64,000 bases of DNA from Fibrobacteria bacterium (GTDB lineage: Bacteria; Fibrobacterota; Fibrobacteria; UBA11236). The DNA lies in the NCBI GenBank assembly GCA_025360005.1, contig JANYDA010000049.1, positions 1 through 64,000 of the forward strand, read 5' to 3'. Numbering within the stretch: the first letter of the stretch is position 1; each line of letters opens with the position of its first letter. The position numbers and the translations under genes were made by a program. Below, one piece after another: positions 28,794 to 36,960 of this stretch. Under the pieces are notes generated by a model that saw only the letters and a list, made by a program, of their open reading frames with translations, was not told the DNA's origin and made no database searches.

Positions 28794-30242
28794 ATGGCGC
28801 GGATTTGCATATGGCTTTTCTTGGCATTGATGGGGGTGGGGTGCGCGCCCACGGCCAAGGTGAAACTGGTCATGCAACTGCGGCCGGATCAGGAGTCCCT
28901 TTACCGGGCCCGCATCCTCAAGCCTTTCGAGAAAAAGCACAAGTGCATCGTCGAGCTGCGCACCTACCAGGATCCGGCCAAGCTTCCCGAATTGCTCGCG
29001 GCCGGGGACACCATCGATCTGGTAGATCCGCCCTTGGCCATGACGCGCAGCCTGGTGGCCCGCAACCTGATCGCGCCCTTGGATGAGATAATCCAGCCCA
29101 AGGATCTGGCCGATCTGCGCAAGGAATATTTCCTGATGGATCTGGGATCGATACGCGGCCAGACTTACTTCCTGCCTAGCTACCTGGAAACTCCCGTGCT
29201 CATCTACCTCAAGTCCCAAGTGGCCGAGGCGGTGCAATACTGGGACCTGCGCAAGGACGACATCAACCGCGCGCTGGCCAAATACAACGGCAAAGGCCTC
29301 CCGCGCAATTACGTGCTGGAGAAGGATCCGGCCCAATGGGATTATTTCGATCTTTTCGTGGTGGGCTATTATTGGTCCAACAAGGAAGTGCAAGGCCAGC
29401 GGCGCGGGCGCATGGCGCTGGGGCCGCTGGGATCCCCCTCCACCCCGCAATCCCTGATGGACAAATGCTTCCAGACCGGCGCGGGAGCGGATGCGCTCTT
29501 GCGCATGAACGATGACGCGGTGGTGGATATGTTCCAATGGCAATCCGTATTGGTCCGCGAAGGCATTCTGAATCCGAACCTGGTGAAGTCGCGCTGGTCG
29601 GACGATCAGATCCGCGCCGGTTTCCAGAGCGGCGAGCTTTTCCTTTCGGAAGCGACCCAGATGGATGCCTTCCTCATCCACGGCACCGGCACGCCGGAGA
29701 TGCCGGGCTTCCTGGCCAATCCGGAGGATATGGGCGTGGCGCTTATGCCCAGAGGGAATTCCCTGTTGCTGGATCAGCGATCATTGGCCCAAAGGGAAGG
29801 CCGCCGCAGCGTGGGCACGCGCGGGAACTGGTGGGGGGTAACCCGCCAGTCACGTAACCGCGGGCTTTCCTACCAGTTGGCGCATTACCTTTCCAACACC
29901 CAGAACCAGATCCTGGAAAGCTCGTCCTTCGGGATAATCCCGGTGCGCCAGGATCTGCTCGGAGAGCTGAGCCTCATGTTCGGCGGGGGCTGGACCTCGG
30001 ACGTGTTCCAGACCGCCTCCCAACAACTGGTAGAGAATCGTTTCACGGTGGCGCCCCTGGTGGAGGAATTCGCCGATGTGGGACAGAACTACCTGAACGC
30101 CTACGAGGACATTTGCCTGCCCGGGGGCGGCCAACGGACCCGCTTCGAGGATATCCGGAAAGAGCTTGAGGATCGCTTCATCCCGCGCCAGCGGCAGATC
30201 CTGGGAGCTAAGTATCCTGAGCGGGCGCTATCCAGCCGGTGA
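28794..30242 (+). CDS. extracellular solute-binding protein, probable lipoprotein
   Basis: The product is 482 residues from ATG 28794 (ATG 28782 is also in frame). A hydrophobic leader ends at GVGC, an imperfect lipobox. The body follows the type I (sugar) ABC binding-protein pattern: an N-terminal strand VKLVMQLRP, RILKPFEKKHKCIVELRTYQ, then GDTIDLVDPPLAMTRSLV, GQTYFLPSY, and a late GNWWGVTRQSRNRGLSYQLA segment. No permease or ATPase gene lies beside it, so it is an orphan. Partners must be elsewhere, or it serves as a sensor. Confidence 0.75.
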   Translation: MARICIWLFLALMGVGCAPTAKVKLVMQLRPDQESLYRARILKPFEKKHKCIVELRTYQDPAKLPELLAAGDTIDLVDPPLAMTRSLVARNLIAPLDEIIQPKDLADLRKEYFLMDLGSIRGQTYFLPSYLETPVLIYLKSQVAEAVQYWDLRKDDINRALAKYNGKGLPRNYVLEKDPAQWDYFDLFVVGYYWSNKEVQGQRRGRMALGPLGSPSTPQSLMDKCFQTGAGADALLRMNDDAVVDMFQWQSVLVREGILNPNLVKSRWSDDQIRAGFQSGELFLSEATQMDAFLIHGTGTPEMPGFLANPEDMGVALMPRGNSLLLDQRSLAQREGRRSVGTRGNWWGVTRQSRNRGLSYQLAHYLSNTQNQILESSSFGIIPVRQDLLGELSLMFGGGWTSDVFQTASQQLVENRFTVAPLVEEFADVGQNYLNAYEDICLPGGGQRTRFEDIRKELEDRFIPRQRQILGAKYPERALSSR

Positions 30243-30421
30243 AGAGCGGATTGGATAAGAGCGGCGGGGACGGGAAGCATAGAGCTTCGTAGCGTCTTTC
30301 GCCGGGCGTAATGGCCATGTCCTGCGCCGCGATTGCGCCCCTTAGCCTCGGACGTTAAAATCCTGCTATCTTTCCCCTGGTTCTTATTCCATTTAATCCA
30401 CTTATTCCATCGGAACCTCCC

Positions 30422-30871
30422 ATGCCAGACAAACTCGACCAGTTATTCGCGATGCAGTCCCAGCTCAACGACCGCATCTTCGCCAAGAAGGATATCCGCG
30501 ATCGGGAAGGCAAGACCTTGACCATGGCCTCCCTGATTGCGGAGGCCCAGCAATCCGATTTGGGCCCCAATACCAAGGTGAACGAATGGCTGGGCAAATA
30601 CCTGCAAGCGCTGGACGACGAGTCCCGGGAGTTGCGGGAGGAGCTGCTTTGGAAATGGTGGTCCAAGGATCACCTGGACATGCAGAACATCCGCGTGGAG
30701 ATCATCGACCAGCTGCACTTCTGGATGTCCCTGGCCTTGACCGCCGGCATGGACGCGGAAAGCGTCTTCAAGATCTACATGCAGAAAAACGCGGTCAACC
30801 ATGCGCGCCAGGAAAACGACTACTCCAAGGCCACCAAGAACGAAGCGGACAACCAGACGGTGGCGATGTAG
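30422..30871 (+). CDS. dimeric all-alpha dUTPase-like NTP pyrophosphatase
   Basis: The 149-residue product matches the dUTPase_2 pattern. LFAMQSQLNDRI (8-19) leads helix 1. KYLQALDDESRELREEL then LWKWWSK (59-82) holds the metal-binding acidic cluster (Glu67, Glu70, Glu73/74). EIIDQLHFWMSLALTAGM (93-110) holds the second acidic pair. KNAVNHARQENDYSK closes the fold. The enzyme would hydrolyse dUTP to dUMP and pyrophosphate and keep uracil out of DNA. It is a single gene with a weak ribosome-binding site. Confidence 0.9.
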   Translation: MPDKLDQLFAMQSQLNDRIFAKKDIRDREGKTLTMASLIAEAQQSDLGPNTKVNEWLGKYLQALDDESRELREELLWKWWSKDHLDMQNIRVEIIDQLHFWMSLALTAGMDAESVFKIYMQKNAVNHARQENDYSKATKNEADNQTVAM

Positions 30872-30903
30872 GCTTTATCGACCAGGCGTTATTTGCCTAG
30901 ACG

Positions 30904-32037
30904 TTATTTGTCCAGGCACTTCTCCGCGACATCCCTGATCAGGATGTCGCTGCCCCCGCCCGCGGGCTGCAGTTGCAGGTCGAAAGAGGTCCGCTCCCGC
31001 CCCGCGGAGGGAATGCATTCCGCGTAAGGGATCACCACCGCTACGCTCACATACGTTCCGATGGCGGAGGAAACCGGCTTGGCATCGCTCAATACCAGCA
31101 GCGGCACGCCTACGCTGTCCTGCTTGCCCGCGCCGGGAGTCGATCGCACCACGTTGATGAGCCCGCCTTTGGCCAAGGTATCGCAGGATTTCAACGCCGA
31201 GTTCACCTTGGCGGTGTCCAGCGCCGCTTTGAAGGCCGTGCCGGTATCCATCGCAGCCGAGGCGACAGGGACCGAGGCTATCCTGGCGGCGGAATCCTTG
31301 GGCACGTCCTGGCAGGTATACATGAACTCGCCGGTATCGACGATGGGAATCCCGATGATGGGCGGTTTGGCGACGGACGTTACCTGGCGCACCGAAGTGG
31401 GACTGGAAGAAAAGCGCAGTCCCAAGGCCATCCGGCCGACGTCCTCCGGCAAGGATCCTAGATCATAATTGCCTGCCGAATCCACCCTGGCCGAGCGCGC
31501 GGTGCCCCTGATGAATACGGATCCGGAATCGACGCGCATGCCGGAAGCCAATTTCACCTTGCCCGCGAAAGCCTTGACGGCCCGGGTACGGAACGTGAAC
31601 AGGGAGGAGAGATTCAGATCCGGGACGGCCAGGGTATCGAAGAAGACGGTTTGCCCCGCGGAGACGCCTTCGACCACGAACTTGCCGGCGGCCCGCAATC
31701 GGATAGCGACGTAGCCGGAGGAATCGCTCAGCAAAGCCTTGGCGGAATCGACGAGCGGATCCGGTTGCGCTCCGGGCGAATCCGGCCGGAAAGCGGGGAG
31801 ATAGAGCTTGAGGGAAACGCCACGGAGGGGGACACCGGCGCCGTCCACCACGCGCGCGGAGATGCCCGTAAGCTGCACGGTCCGATTGGGATCCGTCGGC
31901 TGCGGATTTAGGACGCCGTTTTCCGTATCCGTGCCGGTACCGCCCAGGATGCATCCCGCCGCCAACAGGGCCGCGTAAACCGCGGCCGCAATGGAGGCCA
32001 GGCGAAGGCGAAGATGGTAAAGGATGGGGAGTCTCAT
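30904..32037 (-). CDS. lipoprotein with carboxypeptidase-regulatory-like domain
   Basis: The 377-residue product has a lipobox (LLAAGC, about 24-29). The mature N-terminus is ILGGTGTDTENG, a signature I associate with Fibrobacter outer-membrane lipoproteins. A carboxypeptidase-regulatory-like beta-sandwich follows (about 55-150: ISARVVDGAGVPLRGVSLKL, SGYVAIRL). A second beta-rich part (about 155-375) contains three pairs of Cys. Its start overlaps the end of the TIGR02147 regulator gene by four bases, so the two are co-translated. Function is unknown; a surface protein controlled by its partner is the usual reading. Confidence 0.75.
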   Translation of the reverse strand: MRLPILYHLRLRLASIAAAVYAALLAAGCILGGTGTDTENGVLNPQPTDPNRTVQLTGISARVVDGAGVPLRGVSLKLYLPAFRPDSPGAQPDPLVDSAKALLSDSSGYVAIRLRAAGKFVVEGVSAGQTVFFDTLAVPDLNLSSLFTFRTRAVKAFAGKVKLASGMRVDSGSVFIRGTARSARVDSAGNYDLGSLPEDVGRMALGLRFSSSPTSVRQVTSVAKPPIIGIPIVDTGEFMYTCQDVPKDSAARIASVPVASAAMDTGTAFKAALDTAKVNSALKSCDTLAKGGLINVVRSTPGAGKQDSVGVPLLVLSDAKPVSSAIGTYVSVAVVIPYAECIPSAGRERTSFDLQLQPAGGGSDILIRDVAEKCLDK

Positions 32038-32888
32038 GGCTTCCTCTTCTTCCGCGCCGGCGGCGCGGTGAGCGGGAACAATTGCATGTTGAGGTGGTAG
32101 ACGCGATCGGGTTCCTGATCCTCTCCCACCTTGCGGAGCGCTTCCTTGCGCGTCCCCCGGATCAGCTCGATGATCTCCCTATAGGTACGCTCGGACAGGC
32201 TTACCGTGGAAGAGCTGAAATACCTTTCGTCCTTGGGAAAGCGGGTTATCGCCTCTTCGGCCAGGCGCGTCATGGCCTGATGGAACTTGGGGATGAAAAG
32301 CGATTGCACGTCCGGATCGGTGAGGATGAATTTGGAAGCGGCGCGGTAGGATCCGTCATCGGCTTTCTCGATCAAGCCCAGGCCTTCCAAAAGCGCGATG
32401 GATTTCTTCACCTGCTTGGGAGGGACCGCCGGGGAAAGGCGCTTGCCCATATCCGCGGGATTGTCCCGGTATGGGAAGAAGGAAAGCATCTCCCGGATGG
32501 CGACGTTGTGCCAGTCCTTGTAATAATCGTACTGGGCCTTTTCCAAAACGTAGTGGGAATGGGGCGTTTTCAGATCCATCAGGATGCCGAAGCACCGATC
32601 CTTTTCCTCCAGGGTTTCCGCCTGGTTGAAATGGACCAGGTACTTGAAATAGTGGGCCTCCGATTCCGTCAGCGCCAACGCAGAGGCGAATTTGGGGATG
32701 CTGTTGTCGGTGAGGTTGTGCACGCCGTCCATCACGCGTTTGAAATAATTCGGCCCGGACATGCCGGTCTTGGCCATAAAGGCGCGATGGGAAAAACCGC
32801 GCTGGTGGGTCTTGGCCCAGGCATAATACTCGCGGAGAAACCGACGGTAATCCGTATACTCGAAAATGGATTTCAGGGGCGCATCCAT
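32034..32888 (-). CDS. TIGR02147-family regulator
   Basis: The 284-residue product begins at ATG 32888 (MDAPLKSIFEYTDYRRFLRE). FEYTDYRRFLREYYAWAK and GFSHRAFMAKTGMSGPNYFK, with a helix-turn-helix-like N-terminal third, are typical of TIGR02147. A middle helical region and a C-terminal stretch, SLSERTYREIIELIRGTRKE, follow. This family is greatly expanded in Fibrobacter and is commonly paired with a lipoprotein or secreted protein gene, as here. It is probably a DNA-binding regulator. An AT-rich upstream region holds a TATAAT. Confidence 0.9.
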   Translation of the reverse strand: MDAPLKSIFEYTDYRRFLREYYAWAKTHQRGFSHRAFMAKTGMSGPNYFKRVMDGVHNLTDNSIPKFASALALTESEAHYFKYLVHFNQAETLEEKDRCFGILMDLKTPHSHYVLEKAQYDYYKDWHNVAIREMLSFFPYRDNPADMGKRLSPAVPPKQVKKSIALLEGLGLIEKADDGSYRAASKFILTDPDVQSLFIPKFHQAMTRLAEEAITRFPKDERYFSSSTVSLSERTYREIIELIRGTRKEALRKVGEDQEPDRVYHLNMQLFPLTAPPARKKRKP

Positions 32889-32960
32889 GAGGGGCAGTCG
32901 ACGGCTAAAGTTAAGAAAGACAGCATGGACTTGGGTCCGGACAATCAGGTTGTGTAGTGT

Positions 32961-32966
32961 ATTATA
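32961..32966 (-). promoter_or_regulatory. -10 box for the regulator-lipoprotein unit
   Basis: On the minus strand TATAAT lies 73 bases upstream of the regulator start in a very AT-rich stretch. No good -35 box is visible. Confidence 0.45.
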
Positions 32967-33087
32967 GTACAATATATGGAAATAAATAACCATTTTTAAG
33001 CTTATTTTTTAATCCAATTGGGTTTTAAGTAGTGTGATTATTTGGTTTCCGATGCGTCATGGCCCCTGGTTTCCAAAGGGGAAAAAG

Positions 33088-33182
33088 AGGAATGCGGGCG
33101 CCCGGAGAGAGCCCCGCATTCCTGCGCAGGACCTTTTTAGGTCCACGGGTCCGGGGTGGACAAAACCCCGTAGTTGGACCCG
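33088..33182. ncRNA. candidate structured RNA: three consecutive hairpins
   Basis: Hairpin 1 has an 11-bp perfect stem (arms 33088-33098 and 33113-33123). Hairpin 2 is GGACCT/AGGTCC with a TTTT loop (33129-33144). Hairpin 3 nests GGGGT/ACCCC inside CGGGTCC/GGACCCG (33146-33182). No gene ends here on either strand, so plain terminators are not needed. A small RNA or a long structured leader for the downstream NfeD operon are both possible. The strand is not determined. Confidence 0.4.
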
Positions 33183-33372
33183 GCGCGGGTAATGCGGATT
33201 GAAAAAGCGAAAGCTATGCCAGCCATTTACCAGCCATTTGCCGACGTCGGATCGAATCAACCGCGCCAATCCTACCCGTTATGCCATTGCCGTTCCTGCC
33301 AACCCTAAAGGCCGGTCCGGCTTTCACCTGCAAGTTTTGACCGACCCTTCAAAAAACCTACCTTTGGCCCCC

Positions 33373-34890
33373 ATGCGGCTTCCTCGACTTTTGTTCTTCT
33401 GGGCCGCGGCGGTGGGATTCGCAGCGTCGGCCCTGACCGCTTCCGGCGAGGACCCGGCGAAGCCGGGGAAACCGGGGGCAACGATCGCAATCGCCAAGCC
33501 GGTACGCAAAACCGCCGTCATCATCCCCATCGAAGAAGAAGTCGATTTCGGTTTGCATGCTTTTCTGAAGCGGGCCGTGGCCCAGGCTTTAGCCGGGAAA
33601 CCGGACGTTATCGTCTTCAAGGTGAATACCTACGGGGGCGAATTGCAATCCGCTTTCGACATCGTGGATTTGCTGATGGGCGTGTCCCGCTGCAGCACCT
33701 ACGCCTATGTGGAGCAAAAAGCCATCTCGGCCGGAGCTTTGATCTCCCTGGCCAGCAACCGCATCGTGATGGGGAACGGAACCACTATCGGCGATTGCGC
33801 GCCCATCACCCAGGGCAAGGACGGCATCGTGATGCTGGGCGAAAAGATCCAGTCGCCCTTGCGCGCCAAGTTCCGGACCCTGGCGGAGAAGAACGGATAT
33901 CCCAGCCTGTTGGCGCAAGCCATGGTGACCGCCGATATCGGCGTAGTGGTGGCGGAAACAACCAACGCGGGAGCAGGGGAGCGGGAATATTTCACCGTAA
34001 AGCAATGGGACGCCTTGGGCGCCGCCGGCCAGTCCCGCTTCAAGAGCCATAAGATCCTGGTGCCGGAAGGGCAATTGCTCACGCTCACCGATCGCGAGGC
34101 CGCCGCGTACGGTTTCTCGCAAGGTTCCTACGGGAGCCTGAAGGAGTTCCTGGACGCCAAGGGTTGGACGCAGGTCGGGGAGGTGGACACCACCTGGTCG
34201 GAGGATTTGGTGCGCGTGGTGGGCAAGTTCGCGCCCATCCTGATGATGATCGGCTTCGGCGCCTTGTACCTGGAATTCAAGACCCCCGGGATGAGCGTGT
34301 TCGGGGTCATCGGCGCGGTATGCCTGGCCATCGCCTTCGGCAGCAAGTACGCCATCGGCCTGGCCAACCATACCGAACTGCTGATCCTGCTGGGCGGCTT
34401 CGCCTGCGTGGCCGCGGAGATGTACCTGTTCCCGGGAACTTTCATCGCGGGCGCCATCGGTTTGGCGATGATCCTGGTCGCGCTCACCTTGTCCTTGCAG
34501 TCCTTCACCATTCCGGACCCCAGCCTGCCGTGGGAAATGAAAAGCCTGATCGATAACATCTTCACGACCATGGGCTCCATGGTGGCGGCGCTGCTGATAC
34601 CGCTGCTGGCCATCCGATTTCTACTGCCGCATCTGCCCGCGGGAGCCAGGGTGATCGCGGAAACCACCCTGGCGGGCGCGCATACCGTGGTGCCGGAAAC
34701 CGCGCGCCTGAGCGTGGGCCTGACGGGCAGGACCAAAACGCCTTTGCGCCCATCCGGCAAAGCCGTATTCAACGGGGATACCGTGGAAGTGGTCTCGCGC
34801 GGGGAATTCATAGAGGCCGATAAGCCCATCGCCGTGGCCCGCATCGACGGCAACAAGGTGGTGGTGCGGCCGCTGGAAGGTATGGCATGA
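33373..34890 (+). CDS. NfeD-type membrane protein with ClpP-class serine protease domain
   Basis: The 505-residue product begins at ATG 33373; an earlier in-frame ATG at 33199 would add 58 residues with no signal. A signal peptide (about 1-22) is followed by a ClpP/SppA-like domain (about 45-270: VFKVNTYGGELQSAF, then AISAGALISLASN with the likely catalytic Ser). Four or more transmembrane helices (about 295-415) and a C-terminal OB-like NfeD domain (about 430-505) follow. Such long NfeD proteins are encoded with flotillin-like proteins and shape membrane domains. It overlaps the next gene by four bases. Confidence 0.9.
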   Translation: MRLPRLLFFWAAAVGFAASALTASGEDPAKPGKPGATIAIAKPVRKTAVIIPIEEEVDFGLHAFLKRAVAQALAGKPDVIVFKVNTYGGELQSAFDIVDLLMGVSRCSTYAYVEQKAISAGALISLASNRIVMGNGTTIGDCAPITQGKDGIVMLGEKIQSPLRAKFRTLAEKNGYPSLLAQAMVTADIGVVVAETTNAGAGEREYFTVKQWDALGAAGQSRFKSHKILVPEGQLLTLTDREAAAYGFSQGSYGSLKEFLDAKGWTQVGEVDTTWSEDLVRVVGKFAPILMMIGFGALYLEFKTPGMSVFGVIGAVCLAIAFGSKYAIGLANHTELLILLGGFACVAAEMYLFPGTFIAGAIGLAMILVALTLSLQSFTIPDPSLPWEMKSLIDNIFTTMGSMVAALLIPLLAIRFLLPHLPAGARVIAETTLAGAHTVVPETARLSVGLTGRTKTPLRPSGKAVFNGDTVEVVSRGEFIEADKPIAVARIDGNKVVVRPLEGMA

Positions 34891-35363
34891 GGTTCCTTTG
34901 GCCCATCGCCTTGCAACTGATGGCTTTCGGCGTCGCCTTGGCGGAACTGATGCTGCCCTCCTTCGGGGTGCTGCTGGTGTTGTGCCTGGGCATCGCCGGT
35001 TATTCCTGGTACGTGATCCTGGCGCAACTGCCGCATGCGGCGGCCACCTGGTTCGGTATCGCCGATGCGGTTTTGATCCCGGTATTCATGCGATACGCAT
35101 TCGCCTACCTCGGCCGTTCAGCCATCTCCCATGGCACCACCCTGGAGACCGGTTCCGGGCAGGGCGCCGCGGAACGGGAGCTCCAGCGTCACGTGGGCGT
35201 TACCGTCCCGGTGGAGGCCACCTTGCGCCCCACCGGCCGCATCCGCATCGGGGACGATATCTTCGAGGCCCAGACGGGCGGGGACTGGGTGGAAAAAGGC
35301 GCCCGGGTGAAGATCGTATCGGTGATCGGCAGCCGCTTCCAGGTCGAGAAAATCCCGGGATGA
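34887..35363 (+). CDS. short NfeD-family membrane protein
   Basis: The 158-residue product has two or three hydrophobic helices (about 4-22, 25-48, 55-73). A soluble OB-fold NfeD domain (about 95-158: GVTVPVEATLRPTGRIRIGD, GDWVEKGARVKIVSVIGSRF) follows. It starts inside the stop of the long NfeD gene (ATGA) and is followed after 33 bases by floA, the classical NfeD/flotillin arrangement. It probably works as accessory subunit of the membrane-domain complex. Confidence 0.85.
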   Translation: MRFLWPIALQLMAFGVALAELMLPSFGVLLVLCLGIAGYSWYVILAQLPHAAATWFGIADAVLIPVFMRYAFAYLGRSAISHGTTLETGSGQGAAERELQRHVGVTVPVEATLRPTGRIRIGDDIFEAQTGGDWVEKGARVKIVSVIGSRFQVEKIPG

Positions 35364-35396
35364 TCCCGGTCAGCAAACAAATACAGGAGCCTATTC

Positions 35397-36377
35397 ATGG
35401 ATATCAAATTGATCTTTATCGTGGCCTGCGGCGTGGTCGCCATCGTGGCCTTGTTCTTCATCGCGAATTTCTTCGGCCTGTGGTTCCAGGCCCTCACGTC
35501 CAAAGCCAATGTGTCCATGATGTCCTTGCTGGGAATGCGCTTCCGCAAGGTGCCCGCCAAGGTGATCGTAGAGGCCAAGATCATGGGGATCAAGGCCGGA
35601 CTGCAATTGTCCACCGAAGAACTGGAAGCCCATTACATGGCGGGCGGCAACGTGCTGCGCCTGGTCCAGGCCCTGATCGCGGCCGATAAGGCCAACATCC
35701 CCCTGAACTTCAAGCAGGCCTCCGCCATCTCCCTGGCCGGCCGCAACGTGCTTGAAGCGGTGCAGATGTCGGTGAACCCCAAGGTGATCGAGACCCCGCT
35801 GGTGGCCGCCATGGCCATGGACGGGATCCAATTGAAGGCCATCGCGCGCGTGACCGTGCGCGCCAATCTGGACAAGCTGGTGGGCGGCGCGGGCGAAGAG
35901 ACCATCCTGGCCCGCGTGGGCGAAGGCATCGTGTCCACCATCGGTTCGGCCCGCAACCACAAGTCCGTGCTGGAGAATCCCGACCAGATCTCGAAGACGG
36001 TGTTGTCCAAGGGGCTGGACTCCGGGACCGCCTACGACATCCTGTCCATCGACATCATGGACGTGGACATCGGCAGGAACATCGGCGCGGGGCTGGAAAC
36101 CGATCGCGCGGAGGCGGACAAGAAAATAGCCCAGGCCAAGGCCGAGGAACGCCGCGCCATGGCTATCGCCCATGAGCAGGAAATGATCGCCCGCGTGGCC
36201 GAGATGCGCGCCAAGGTGGTGGAAGCGGAAGCGCAAATCCCCATGGCCATTGCGGAAGCCTTCCGTTCCGGCAACCTGGGGGTGATGGATTTCTACCACA
36301 TGAAGAACATCACCGCCGATACGGCCATGCGCGAGAAAATCGGCGGGGTCGGGGAACACAACAAGCCGAAAACCTGA
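35397..36377 (+). CDS. floA: flotillin-like protein FloA
   Basis: The 326-residue product has one N-terminal membrane hairpin (about 4-30), a band-7/PHB-type domain (about 35-190) and an Ala/Glu-rich helical region (about 225-300: [20 protein letters not shown]). [20 protein letters not shown] and [14 protein letters not shown] are close to the FloA family. It organises membrane microdomains. An AGGAG precedes ATG 35397. It belongs to the NfeD operon. Confidence 0.95.
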   Translation: MDIKLIFIVACGVVAIVALFFIANFFGLWFQALTSKANVSMMSLLGMRFRKVPAKVIVEAKIMGIKAGLQLSTEELEAHYMAGGNVLRLVQALIAADKANIPLNFKQASAISLAGRNVLEAVQMSVNPKVIETPLVAAMAMDGIQLKAIARVTVRANLDKLVGGAGEETILARVGEGIVSTIGSARNHKSVLENPDQISKTVLSKGLDSGTAYDILSIDIMDVDIGRNIGAGLETDRAEADKKIAQAKAEERRAMAIAHEQEMIARVAEMRAKVVEAEAQIPMAIAEAFRSGNLGVMDFYHMKNITADTAMREKIGGVGEHNKPKT

Positions 36378-36389
36378 GCGCGGCGATCC

Positions 36390-36902
36390 ATGAACGCGAC
36401 AATCATCATCCTGGTCATCCTGGCCCAAATGGGGCTGGTCCTGTTCAACAAGCGCAATGCCAGGTTGAAGGCGGAAGCGGCGGCGCGCCAGCGATCCGGC
36501 AAACCCGTCCCATCCGGTAGCGGCGGGCGTCCCACCCGATCGGATCCAACGGGCGCCCCCACGGCGGCGCATACGGCGACAACCCCGGCGGCCAAGCCCC
36601 GGGCCCATCGTGCCGCCAGCCGAACCGGAATGGATGAGCGCGGTCCGGATCCCCGCGACGCGGAACCCGCCCGGGCGGCCGCGCGCGCCGCCGCGGAACG
36701 GGCCGAAGAACTCGAGGGCGGCGACAACGCGCCGCGGCCCATACCCGGTAACACGCCCGTGACCCTGGAAGAGGAGCTTTCTTCCCCCACGGCGTTGGCC
36801 CGGGAGTGGCTCGCGGACGCGGAGTCCCTGCGCCGGGCGGTCATCCTCAAGACCATCCTGGACAAACCCCTGTCCTTGCAGGCCCGGCTTCCCGGCGGCT
36901 GA
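36390..36902 (+). CDS. small membrane-anchored protein of the floA operon
   Basis: The 170-residue product has an N-terminal hydrophobic helix (MNATIIILVILAQMGLVLF). A long low-complexity Ala/Pro/Arg/Thr linker (about 25-125) follows. The C-terminal helix reads EWLADAESLRRAVILKTILD. The last helix resembles tails of proteins encoded after floA in other bacteria. It starts 12 bases past the floA stop. Its function is unknown; a scaffold or adaptor of the NfeD-FloA complex is a guess. Confidence 0.7.
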   Translation: MNATIIILVILAQMGLVLFNKRNARLKAEAAARQRSGKPVPSGSGGRPTRSDPTGAPTAAHTATTPAAKPRAHRAASRTGMDERGPDPRDAEPARAAARAAAERAEELEGGDNAPRPIPGNTPVTLEEELSSPTALAREWLADAESLRRAVILKTILDKPLSLQARLPGG

Positions 36903-36960
36903 CGCCTCCGCGCGCCGCGGAAGCTATGTATAATTATCCCCGTAGCACCGGAGGCCAAGC

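Larger units (their letters stand above)
32889..33372. other. 484-bp divergent intergenic region
   Basis: The left 170 bases are AT-rich and carry the regulator promoter. The middle (33088-33182) holds three strong hairpins, listed separately. The right part contains a tandem CCAGCCATTT (33219-33239) and no convincing gene before the NfeD start at 33373. Frames across this region have no domain signal. Confidence 0.5.

Noticed and set aside
33057-33269. Small minus-strand gene over the hairpin array
   Set aside because: No ribosome-binding site and a composition dictated by the hairpins.
33230-33300. tRNA or attachment-site remnant (GATCGAATC resembles a T-loop)
   Set aside because: No pairing T-stem, anticodon arm or acceptor stem can be drawn.
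33199-33372. Upstream extension of the NfeD gene
   Set aside because: The 58 extra residues carry no domain and the signal peptide begins at 33373.
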